A stretch of DNA of 19,314 nt from Ignavibacteriales bacterium UBA6490 (GTDB taxonomy: Bacteria > Bacteroidota > Ignavibacteria > Ignavibacteriales > Ignavibacteriaceae). Each line of letters opens with the position of its first letter. Within the stretch, counting starts at the first letter, position 1. The stretch covers positions 9,456-28,769 of the forward strand of contig DJMM01000075.1 of NCBI GenBank assembly GCA_002435365.1. The letters run 5' to 3'. Shown here piece after piece: positions 1 to 7,059 of the stretch. A model generated the notes under the pieces. The model was not told the DNA's origin, did no database searches, and worked only from the letters and a program-made list of their open reading frames with translations. Position numbers and translations under genes: made by a program.

Positions 1-957
1 CTTGTTTTTCTTAATCAGACTAAGCTTCCGTTAACTGAAGAATATGTCGAAACTGACAGTTATGAAAGAATCGCCCTAGCTATAGAACGTCTTGAAATAA
101 GAGGCGCTCCGGCTATCGGGATTGCTGCCGCGTATGCTCTTGCACTGGCAGTTAAGAACGGGCATAATGAAAATTTTGAAGCTGCATACAAAAGACTTTC
201 CGGAACACGTCCCACTGCCCATAATCTTTTCGATTCATTGAATAAATTAAATGCTGTGTTCATTGAAAAAAGAAGTGAGGATATATATAAACTGCTTTCT
301 GATAAGGCGGCAGAAATTCACAATGATGATATTGAAAAATGCAGACGCATCGGTCTGAACGGACTGAAGATATTTAAAAAAAGATCGTCTATTATTACAC
401 ATTGTAATACCGGGAGACTTGCTACCGGTGGAGACGGAACTGCTTTCAATATAATTAAAACCGGCTATGAACATGATCTTGTCGAACTCGTATATGCCGA
501 TGAAACGCGCCCACTTTTGCAGGGATCGCGTCTTACTGCTTATGAGTTAGATAAGTCAGGAATTCCGTTTCAGCTGCTCCCTGATTCTGCAGCAGCAGCT
601 CTTCTTAAATCAGGTAAGATAGATTTAGCAGTAACCGGTGCAGACCGAATTGCATTAAACGGTGATACTGCCAATAAGATCGGTACATATAATCTTGCAG
701 TTATCTGCTACCACCACGATATCCCGTTTTATGTAGCTGCGCCCACAACCACAATAGACAGGACAATACTTACCGGTGATGAAATCATTATTGAGATGAG
801 GGATAAAAAGGAATTGTTTGAGGTGAACGGTAATTCTGTCGTCCCGTTAAAATATAATGCATTTACACCTGCATTTGACGTAACTCCTTCGCATCTCATT
901 ACCGGCATTATTACAGAAGAGGATGTTTTTAATTTCCCTTTTAACTTTTTAAAATGA
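1..957 (+). CDS. mtnA: S-methyl-5-thioribose-1-phosphate isomerase, 5'-truncated by window edge
   Basis: Converts methylthioribose-1-phosphate to methylthioribulose-1-phosphate in the methionine salvage pathway, which recycles the methylthioadenosine left by polyamine synthesis. The reading frame is open from base 1, so the start lies upstream; 318 residues are visible and only about 10-20 are probably missing compared with the usual 340-350. Family motifs run in order: NQTKLP near the visible start, RGAPAIGIAAAYA, THCNTGRLATGGDGTA, ADETRPLLQGSRLTAYEL and GADRIALNGDTANKIGTY. The cysteine of THCN (codon at 403-405) and the aspartate of GADRIA (codon at 643-645) match the catalytic Cys/Asp pair of the family. 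An internal ATG at 238 is not the start, because the conserved RGAPAIG block lies before it. The stop overlaps the recO start by 4 nt, so the two are probably co-transcribed and translationally coupled. eIF2B-like relatives are the only real alternative, and the catalytic residues argue against them. Confidence 0.95.
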   Translation, partial: LVFLNQTKLPLTEEYVETDSYERIALAIERLEIRGAPAIGIAAAYALALAVKNGHNENFEAAYKRLSGTRPTAHNLFDSLNKLNAVFIEKRSEDIYKLLSDKAAEIHNDDIEKCRRIGLNGLKIFKKRSSIITHCNTGRLATGGDGTAFNIIKTGYEHDLVELVYADETRPLLQGSRLTAYELDKSGIPFQLLPDSAAAALLKSGKIDLAVTGADRIALNGDTANKIGTYNLAVICYHHDIPFYVAAPTTTIDRTILTGDEIIIEMRDKKELFEVNGNSVVPLKYNAFTPAFDVTPSHLITGIITEEDVFNFPFNFLK

Positions 958-1694
958 GTGAGATAAACAAGACGGAAGCAGTTGTGCTTTCCAAAATCGA
1001 CTTCGGAGATACCAGCAATATTATTTCAATATTTACAAAAGATTTTGGTAAAATATCCGCGATTATCAAGGGTGTTAAAAAAAACAGGAACGGTAAGGGA
1101 GGAATTATAGATCCTCCTAATTACCTGCAGATTATATTTTACAACAAAAGTTCAAGGGATGTACAGCTTATCACAGGTGCTGAAATTGTTGCACACTACC
1201 CCAAAATAAAACAGGACCTTGAAAAGCTTAAATTCTCATATGCAGTACTGGAGCTGCTTAAAAAAATAATGCCCGAACACGAACCCAACCATAAAATATT
1301 CAGAGGTACGGTGCGTGTAATGGAACTCCTTGAAAAAGGGGAGGAAGCTTCCGCACAGATATTCGGCAGGTTTTATATGTTTTTTTTAAAAGAGTCAGGT
1401 TATGAAATTCAGATTGATAAATGCTCGTCCTGCGGTAAAGTAATTAAAAGCAGCGATAATTTGTCATATAATTTTGAATCAGGCATTCTTTGCGGGGACT
1501 GCGGTCAGGGGTATCCCCAGTCCTTCGTCATAAGTATGGAACTTTTTAACTACCTTAAAAGTCTAAAAACTAATCAAAAAATTAACAATCCGGGAAAGAA
1601 TGTAACGGATTTGTCACTATTATTTATGGAAAAATTTACTAAATATCATATCCCTGGGTTTCAGGGAATTCAGACATTTCAAATATTAAGATGA
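954..1694 (+). CDS. recO: DNA repair protein RecO
   Basis: RecO works with RecR (and RecF) to load RecA on SSB-coated single-stranded DNA during gap repair, and it anneals complementary strands. The 246-residue length is normal. The N-terminal OB-fold region has the typical opening (KTEAVVLSKIDFGDTSNIIS, then FTKDFGKISAIIKGVKK), followed by a helical middle. A zinc-finger-like CxxC-x19-CxxC is formed by Cys157, Cys160, Cys180 and Cys183. The start ATG sits inside the end of mtnA (ATGA overlap), which places both in one transcription unit. A 68-nt gap with a strong Shine-Dalgarno site separates it from the downstream protease gene, so read-through into that gene is possible. Identification rests on recognised sequence pattern, length and the Cys motif. 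Confidence 0.93.
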   Translation: MSEINKTEAVVLSKIDFGDTSNIISIFTKDFGKISAIIKGVKKNRNGKGGIIDPPNYLQIIFYNKSSRDVQLITGAEIVAHYPKIKQDLEKLKFSYAVLELLKKIMPEHEPNHKIFRGTVRVMELLEKGEEASAQIFGRFYMFFLKESGYEIQIDKCSSCGKVIKSSDNLSYNFESGILCGDCGQGYPQSFVISMELFNYLKSLKTNQKINNPGKNVTDLSLLFMEKFTKYHIPGFQGIQTFQILR

Positions 1695-1744
1695 GGAAAT
1701 ATGATTTTTTTTACAGATGCAATTTTGCAGAAAGTAAAAATATT

Positions 1745-1752
1745 TAAGGAGG
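1745..1752 (+). promoter_or_regulatory. strong Shine-Dalgarno site of the HtrA gene
   Basis: TAAGGAGG lies 10 nt before the ATG at 1763. It is the best match to the anti-SD sequence in the window; several other genes here have weak or no SD. It fixes the start of the protease gene and suggests high translation. Confidence 0.8.
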
Positions 1753-1762
1753 AAAATTAAAT

Positions 1763-3250
1763 ATGAAATCCAAAAGAATGCTGGGAGCATTTGCTCTGGT
1801 ACTTGCCGGGATGCTGCTCGGTGCAATACTGGTCTCCGGTTTTGGATTGGTCAGACCCAGCTATGCAGATATAAACCTTGGAGCAGCAAATCCGCCCGTT
1901 AATTTGGATGCTGATGCAACTGCATTCAGCAAAGCTTTTATTGAAGTAGCAGAAAAAGTAACACCGACTATTGTCAGGATTACAGTAGTATCAACCAGAA
2001 AAGATAACCCGCACGATGAATTCTTCTTCTTCCCGTTCAAAGATTTACCGAGAGAACAGCAGGGATCCGGAAGCGGAATTATTATTTCCCAGGACGGATA
2101 TATTGTTACTAATAACCATGTAGTTGAAAATGCCACCAGTATCGAGGTCAGTCTTTATGATAAAAGAGACTTCGATGCAAAAATAGTAGGCAGGGATCCT
2201 CTTACTGATCTGGCCGTGATTAAAATAGATGCGACCGGATTACCCGCAGCTTTTCTGGGAGATTCTGAAGGATTAAAAGTCGGTCAGTGGGTTATGGCTA
2301 TCGGAAATCCGCTCTCTCTTTCATCAACTGTAACCGCCGGAATTATCAGTGCAATCGGAAGAGGAAAACTTAATCTTATCCAGGATTCATATGGAGTTGA
2401 GAACTTTATTCAGACCGATGCGGCTATAAATCCAGGAAACAGCGGAGGTGCACTTGTGGATCTTTCCGGTTCAGTTATTGGAGTAAATTCTGCAATAGCA
2501 GCTTCAAGAACAGGCACCTATATTGGTTACGGCTTTGCTATACCAATTAACCTGGCCAAATCCGTAGCTAAGGATCTTATCGCTCATGGAAAAATTAATC
2601 GTGGATATATCGGTGTGAACATTCAGGCTGTTGATGCAGCTATGGCAAAATCCTTAGGACTGGATAAACCCAAAGGAATTATTGTGCAGGGCGTGTTATC
2701 TGACGGCGCAGCTTCAAAAGCTGATATTCGCGAAGGCGATGTCATCCTGAAGATTGACGGCAGGGAGGTTAACCAGGAGAACCAGCTGCAGAGTTATGTT
2801 GCAGCCAAATCAGCAGGTACAACTGTTAAGCTTACAATTTTCCGCGATGGAAAAGAGTTTGAAAAGGATGTTACTCTGAAAGCCAGGGACGATGATGATA
2901 CCGCACAACCGGTGGTGGATAACAGCACGGATGAATCGGAGAACGATTCAAAAAAATCAACCGTGGAGTTTGATAAAATCGGTATGACAGTCAGCGACCT
3001 CTCTTCTGTGGATAAAAAAGAGTACAAAGTAAATTATGGAATTAAAATAACCGAGGTCAAGGATTTCAGCAAGGCATCTGATAAAAATTTGTTTGCCAAG
3101 CTGGTAATAGTTGAGGCTGACAGGAAGAAAGTTAATAATGTCGCTGAATTCAAAAACATCATTACTTCAAAAAGAGGGGAAGCAGTACTGCTTAAGGTGA
3201 GGGATGTAAGCGGCAATACCAGGTTTGTCGGATTGGACATACCAGAATAA
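1763..3250 (+). CDS. htrA: HtrA/DegP-family periplasmic serine protease with two PDZ regions
   Basis: Envelope quality-control protease/chaperone that degrades misfolded periplasmic proteins. Residues 1-35 form a basic start and a hydrophobic segment ending PSYA|D, so it is exported by a cleaved signal peptide or anchored by it. The chymotrypsin-fold domain carries the catalytic triad His119 (TNNHVV), Asp149 (DPLTDLAVIK) and Ser227 (NPGNSGGALVD). An LA-loop-like insert rich in Phe (FFFFPF, 87-92) precedes the core. PDZ1 covers about 278-376 (RGYIGV ... REGDVILKIDG). An acidic linker rich in Asp/Ser (about 377-397) leads to a second PDZ-like region to residue 495, in which the usual GL-x-x-GD-x-I segment is not recognisable. 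The 495-residue length is typical of DegP/DegQ proteins. It follows recO by 68 nt and is closed by a strong terminator, so it may be transcribed with mtnA-recO or from its own promoter. Confidence 0.94.
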   Translation: MKSKRMLGAFALVLAGMLLGAILVSGFGLVRPSYADINLGAANPPVNLDADATAFSKAFIEVAEKVTPTIVRITVVSTRKDNPHDEFFFFPFKDLPREQQGSGSGIIISQDGYIVTNNHVVENATSIEVSLYDKRDFDAKIVGRDPLTDLAVIKIDATGLPAAFLGDSEGLKVGQWVMAIGNPLSLSSTVTAGIISAIGRGKLNLIQDSYGVENFIQTDAAINPGNSGGALVDLSGSVIGVNSAIAASRTGTYIGYGFAIPINLAKSVAKDLIAHGKINRGYIGVNIQAVDAAMAKSLGLDKPKGIIVQGVLSDGAASKADIREGDVILKIDGREVNQENQLQSYVAAKSAGTTVKLTIFRDGKEFEKDVTLKARDDDDTAQPVVDNSTDESENDSKKSTVEFDKIGMTVSDLSSVDKKEYKVNYGIKITEVKDFSKASDKNLFAKLVIVEADRKKVNNVAEFKNIITSKRGEAVLLKVRDVSGNTRFVGLDIPE

Positions 3251-3266
3251 ATATTCGCATGATCGG

Positions 3267-3298
3267 AAAAGCTGCCTGCTGCAGGCAGCTTTTTTTTT
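3267..3298 (+). terminator. Rho-independent terminator after htrA
   Basis: A near-perfect stem (AGCTGCCTG / CAGGCAGCT around a CTG loop), extended by A:T pairs from a run of four A, is followed by a run of eight or more T ending at 3298. It starts 17 nt after the protease stop codon and separates it from aroC. Confidence 0.92.
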
Positions 3299-3365
3299 GT
3301 GTAACAGTTCCGGTTGAGTTTGGGTAGGGGCGGATTTATATTTATATTTCAAAAAAAAGATAATT

Positions 3366-4580
3366 ATGATAAGATTCCTTACCGCCGGAGAATCCCACGG
3401 CAAAAATGTAGTTGCTGTGGCAGAGGGCTTTCCTTCCAACCTGAAAATTTCCGCTGAATATATTAATAATGAGCTGAAAAGACGGCAGGCGGGTTATGGC
3501 AGGGGAAACAGGATGAAGATTGAAAACGATACAGTAGAAATACTCTCCGGAATAAGATACGGCCGGACTCTTGGTTCACCAATCGCCCTGTCAGTTAAAA
3601 ATATGGACTGGGAAAACTGGAAGGATGTAATGAATCCCGAACCGGTGAATAAAAAAACGGCCACGGTATCGATTCCCAGACCGGGTCACGCTGATCTTAA
3701 TGGTATTATTAAATATGATTTTGACGATATCAGAAATTCAATCGAAAGATCAAGCGCAAGGGAAACTGCTGCAAGAGTGGCTGCCGGAAGCATAGCAAAA
3801 CAGCTGCTGGAAGAGTTTGATATTTATACCGGAAGTTTCGTTGAATCCATAGGTGGAATCTATCCAGCGGTAAACCTCTACGATAAGTTCCTTGTCAATC
3901 TCAGGACTCCTTTTAAAAATGCTTCTGATATAAATAAAAGATCTAACCTAAGCAGCGTGGGAGTCTTGGATGAATCTCAGCAGCGCAGGATAATAAGTAA
4001 AATAAAATCAGCTAAGAAAAAAGGAGATACTCTGGGCGGAACTTTCTGCGTTTTTGTAACAGGAGTGCCGGCTGGACTGGGAAGTTTTGTGCACTATGAC
4101 CGGAAGATAAATTCTGCCCTGTCATCCGCAATTATGTCTATAAACGGAGTTAAGGGGGTGGAAATCGGCTACGGCTTTAAGGGTGGTGATAAACCCGGTT
4201 CTGAGGTTCACGACGAAATTATTATTAAAAACGGGATGCCTGCAAGAAGAACAAACAGGGCCGGGGGCATTGAAGGCGGTATTACAAATGGAATGCCTGT
4301 ATTGATCCGGGGAGTAATGAAGCCAATTTCAACCCTGATGATGCCCTTGAAAAGCATTGATCTTAAAACAATGCGCAGTGTGGATTCGAGGCGTGAAAGA
4401 AGTGATTTTGTTGCAGTTCCGGCCTGTGCAGTCATTGCCGAGTCGATGGCAGCCTGGGTAATTTGTGATTTCTTCCTTCAGAAATTCGGCGGGGATTCAA
4501 TGAGGGAAATTAAAAGTAATTATAAAAGTTACAATGCAACCGTTATAAATAATCTGCGCAGAAAATTTGCCGGAAAATAA
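3366..4580 (+). CDS. aroC: chorismate synthase
   Basis: Last step of the shikimate pathway: removes phosphate from 5-enolpyruvylshikimate-3-phosphate, using reduced FMN, to give chorismate for aromatic amino acids, folate and quinones. The 404-residue protein opens with the diagnostic FLTAGESHG (His11), followed by RRQAGYGRGNRMKIE and GSPIALSVKNMDW. The RSSARETAARVAAG block begins at Arg128. Downstream come GVKGVEIGYGF, GGIEGGITNGMPV and DSRRERSDFVAVPA, all standard chorismate-synthase blocks. The ATG at 3366 puts the GESHG motif at the expected distance from the N-terminus; the Shine-Dalgarno signal is poor. The promoter should lie in the AT-rich 3299-3365 gap. The next gene begins 20 nt after the stop and is probably in the same operon, though no metabolic link is evident. 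Confidence 0.97.
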   Translation: MIRFLTAGESHGKNVVAVAEGFPSNLKISAEYINNELKRRQAGYGRGNRMKIENDTVEILSGIRYGRTLGSPIALSVKNMDWENWKDVMNPEPVNKKTATVSIPRPGHADLNGIIKYDFDDIRNSIERSSARETAARVAAGSIAKQLLEEFDIYTGSFVESIGGIYPAVNLYDKFLVNLRTPFKNASDINKRSNLSSVGVLDESQQRRIISKIKSAKKKGDTLGGTFCVFVTGVPAGLGSFVHYDRKINSALSSAIMSINGVKGVEIGYGFKGGDKPGSEVHDEIIIKNGMPARRTNRAGGIEGGITNGMPVLIRGVMKPISTLMMPLKSIDLKTMRSVDSRRERSDFVAVPACAVIAESMAAWVICDFFLQKFGGDSMREIKSNYKSYNATVINNLRRKFAGK

Positions 4581-4600
4581 AATACCGTAACCCTGAATTA

Positions 4601-5248
4601 ATGCTTGAAATAAATAAATATACGTTCAATCCTTTCAGCGAAAACACCTACCTTCTCTTTGATACTGTAACAAGGGAATCAATAGTCATTGATCCTGGCA
4701 ATATGGATAAGGAGGAGGATGATATCCTGATTGATTTTATCGAAAGCAATGATCTGAATCTTAAGAATATTGTTGTTACACATTCTCATATAGATCATGT
4801 AATCGGAGTAAGTATTTTAAAAGAAAAATTCGGGTCTTCCTTTTTTGCACCCGAAAAAGATATGCCTCTGCTGCTGCACGTAAAGGAGCAGGGTGCAGCA
4901 TTCGGAATCGAAATAAACTCTATTCCGGAACCGGACAGCTTTATTGAGGAAGGAATCCCTTTAACACTTGGTAACTGGTACGGTGAATTTCTTTTTACAC
5001 CCGGTCATTCTCCTGGTGAGCACTGTTTGTACTTTAAAGACCGGAAAGTTCTGTTCAGCGGGGATGTTTTGTTCAAAGATACCATCGGCAGGACCGATCT
5101 GTGGGGTGGAGATTACAATACACTCCTAAATTCGATAAACCAAAAACTATTTTCGCTTCCCGATGATGTTATTGTATACCCGGGTCACGGCGAAGAAACC
5201 ACAATACTCCGGGAAAAGAAGAAAAATCCCTTTTTCGGAGCAGTATAG
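4601..5248 (+). CDS. metallo-beta-lactamase-fold hydrolase, glyoxalase-II-like
   Basis: Predicted cytoplasmic metal-dependent hydrolase, probably acting on a thioester or related ester. The 215-residue protein has the full binuclear metal site: His61, His63, Asp65 and His66 in THSHIDH, His136 in TPGHSPGEH, Asp155 in FSGDVLF and His196 in YPGHGE. The GRTDLWGGD and PGHGEETTI stretches are typical of the short hydroxyacylglutathione-hydrolase-like proteins (YcbL/GloB-like). It lacks the C-terminal helical substrate domain of classical glyoxalase II, so glutathione thioester activity cannot be claimed. No signal peptide is visible. It follows aroC by 20 nt and is followed by 264 nt of non-coding sequence without a clear terminator. 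Exact substrate unknown. Confidence 0.88.
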   Translation: MLEINKYTFNPFSENTYLLFDTVTRESIVIDPGNMDKEEDDILIDFIESNDLNLKNIVVTHSHIDHVIGVSILKEKFGSSFFAPEKDMPLLLHVKEQGAAFGIEINSIPEPDSFIEEGIPLTLGNWYGEFLFTPGHSPGEHCLYFKDRKVLFSGDVLFKDTIGRTDLWGGDYNTLLNSINQKLFSLPDDVIVYPGHGEETTILREKKKNPFFGAV

Positions 5249-5345
5249 ATCCATCTCCGAAATAATGATTTAATTGCTCTCTATTAACCAGGAACTTCCG
5301 TGCTATTCCGGGATTGGTTACAACTTATTACCTCAGTTGTTCCTG

Positions 5346-5434
5346 TTCCTAACCTGGTCTGGTTCTGTTGCGGATAAAACCTCATTTTAATCAGGATAGA
5401 ATAAGGTTAGAATCGGAACAGACCCAGGTTAGAA
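5346..5434. repeat. imperfect inverted repeat with embedded 11-bp direct repeat
   Basis: The left arm at 5346-5375 (contains CCTAACCTGG, TCTG and CGGAT) is an imperfect reverse complement of the right arm at 5412-5434 (ATCGGAACAGACCCAGG, then TTAGAA), with about 36 nt between them. The sequence AGGTTAGAATC occurs twice, at 5404-5414 and 5426-5436, a 22-nt period. Related AACCAGGAAC occurs at 5288-5297. The surrounding 5249-5512 gap holds no convincing gene or terminator; the upstream part of the permease promoter must lie here. Function unknown: it could be a regulator site, a transcript hairpin or a degenerate dispersed repeat. Confidence 0.55.
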
Positions 5435-5512
5435 TCAGGTCAGGTGCACAATTGTATGACCTTAAATGAGAGTGGTTGTATTTGATATAATATCTGGTAA
5501 TATCTATATTCA

Positions 5513-6283
5513 TTGTCAAAATTATCCCTATTTATGGTCAAAGAAAACAAGAAAGCGGTATACCGGTATTTAGCAGCATATCTGGTTCTCTGGATAATTC
5601 TTTTTGAATTTATTCTGCCGGTAAATAATATTCTGCCGAAACCGTCCATAGTAATTGAGTCTTTTCCATCACTTGTTACGGATTACCAGCTTTTTCCTAA
5701 TTATTTATCCTCGGTAGCTGTTATATATCTTTCATTATTCTGTGCATATTACGTTATCTTTTTTACAGGCAGGCTGCAGGGTAAGGGTAACATTATATTC
5801 AAAAATTTTATTTTTTCTCTGGAATGGTTTTCAGAATATATTCCGGGAATAATTCTAGGGCTGCTGCTGATTTTCTGGTTTCCGGCCTCTGAATACATTG
5901 AATTTATTTTTGCTTTCTTTTATGCATTTATTCCGATGATGATAAAGCTTCAAAAAGCAGTTCATCAAGTTCCGGATGAATATATTACTTCCTCGCATTC
6001 ACTAGGCCTCAAGAGCAGTTACATCAGTAAAATGGTAATCTGGAAATTCAGTCAGGCAGAAATCTTCCGTTCGATGAAACGGATTCATTTCAACCTCTGG
6101 CTGGTTCTAATTGCGTTTGAATATATTAAGGGAGGTTATGGGATCGGTAATATTTTCAATAAGGCATTGATTTATGTTGATCTATCGGCTTTCTTTTCTG
6201 CTTTAATAATAACCGGACTATCAGTGTACCTTGGAAATCTGGCACTGACTTATATTTATAAAAAAACAATATTCTGGAAGTAA
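5513..6283 (+). CDS. ABC transporter permease, TauC/SsuC-like
   Basis: Inner-membrane protein of 256 residues with about six hydrophobic segments (near residues 20-40, 66-86, 108-126, 130-147, 193-205 and 222-250). A cytoplasmic loop at about 155-185 (DEYITSSHSLGLKSSYISKM) resembles the EAA coupling loop of nitrate/sulfonate/taurine-type permeases: the central Gly is kept, but the usual downstream Pro is not. The GGYGIGNIF segment fits the conserved G-x-G-L-G block of that family. The longest frame uses a TTG at 5513; an ATG at 5534 is an equally possible start, as neither has a good Shine-Dalgarno site. The ATPase gene begins 3 nt after its stop, so they form one unit. No periplasmic binding-protein gene is adjacent. 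The substrate cannot be told from sequence. Confidence 0.8.
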   Translation: MSKLSLFMVKENKKAVYRYLAAYLVLWIILFEFILPVNNILPKPSIVIESFPSLVTDYQLFPNYLSSVAVIYLSLFCAYYVIFFTGRLQGKGNIIFKNFIFSLEWFSEYIPGIILGLLLIFWFPASEYIEFIFAFFYAFIPMMIKLQKAVHQVPDEYITSSHSLGLKSSYISKMVIWKFSQAEIFRSMKRIHFNLWLVLIAFEYIKGGYGIGNIFNKALIYVDLSAFFSALIITGLSVYLGNLALTYIYKKTIFWK

Positions 6284-6286
6284 AAT

Positions 6287-7051
6287 TTGCCGCTGTTAGA
6301 AGTTAAAAATCTTAAAATGGAATTTGACCTTGAAGCTTCAGGGAAATTCCAGCTTTTTAAGGATATATCTTTCAAAATTGATGAAAATGAATCTTTTTTA
6401 TCAATACTGGCACCTTTCCGAACCGGGAAATCAACCTTGCTTAAAATAATTGCCGGACTTGAAAAACCTTCCGGAGGAGAAGTTTACCTGAATGGTGAAA
6501 TTTACGGCAATCCTGACGGGCGAATTATTTATATTCCTGAAAAATCTTCTTCACTTCCATGGTTAAATGTGGCTGAAAATATAAGCAGTTGTATTCATCA
6601 TACATCCTTCGGATTATCTCAAAATAATGCAAAAGTGGAAGAAATTATCGGTTCTATAGGCCTTAACGGATATGAAAACCACTACCCGGATAATGAAAGT
6701 ACCGGATTCCGGTTCAGAATTTCGATCGGCCGGGCACTGGCGCTTAATCCGGCACTTATCTTGATAGATGATACCATTAAAGGTTGCGATAATCTTACAA
6801 AAAAAGAGTTATTTGACATGTTGAAAGATATCGCTGTCAGGACTGGTATTAAGTTCATTTTTTCAACTGCAGATGTTTCAGCTGCAGCCAGGTTATCTGA
6901 CAGGATAGTAATTATGAAAGGTCACCCAGCGGAAATAGTTAAAGAATTTAGGCTGAAGGAAACCGGCGGTATAAATCTAAACTTAATTTCTGCGATCGGA
7001 GATATTTTCCAAAAAGATAAAAGCGACGACTCCATTAATTTTATAATATAA
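6287..7051 (+). CDS. degenerate ABC transporter ATPase, SsuB/TauB-like
   Basis: The 254 residues align along their whole length with nitrate/sulfonate/taurine ABC ATPases, but most catalytic motifs are altered. Walker A reads LAPFRTGKST (residues 41-50): Lys48 and Ser49 are kept, while the first Gly is Ala42. The Q-loop Gln is Glu85. The signature LSGG is ESTG (137-140). Walker B keeps Asp161, but the catalytic Glu is Asp162. The D-loop Asp168 is kept. The H-loop His is Ala195 (FSTADVS). The structural landmarks LPWLNVAENI, RALALNP and SDRIVIMKGHPAEIV remain clear. The frame is intact, so this looks like a constrained protein and not a decaying gene; nucleotide binding may persist while hydrolysis is doubtful. 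The start is TTG, 3 nt after the permease stop. The carboxyltransferase start follows the stop by 8 nt. Confidence 0.85.
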   Translation: MPLLEVKNLKMEFDLEASGKFQLFKDISFKIDENESFLSILAPFRTGKSTLLKIIAGLEKPSGGEVYLNGEIYGNPDGRIIYIPEKSSSLPWLNVAENISSCIHHTSFGLSQNNAKVEEIIGSIGLNGYENHYPDNESTGFRFRISIGRALALNPALILIDDTIKGCDNLTKKELFDMLKDIAVRTGIKFIFSTADVSAAARLSDRIVIMKGHPAEIVKEFRLKETGGINLNLISAIGDIFQKDKSDDSINFII

Positions 7052-7059
7052 GGCAGCTG

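Noticed and set aside
238..957. Starting mtnA at the ATG at 238
   Set aside because: Conserved MtnA sequence (RGAPAIGIAAAYA) is encoded in frame before it and the frame is open to base 1.
5249..5512. Insertion-sequence remnant or CRISPR-like repeats
   Set aside because: The repeats are few, imperfect and unevenly spaced; no transposase fragment or target-site duplication is visible.
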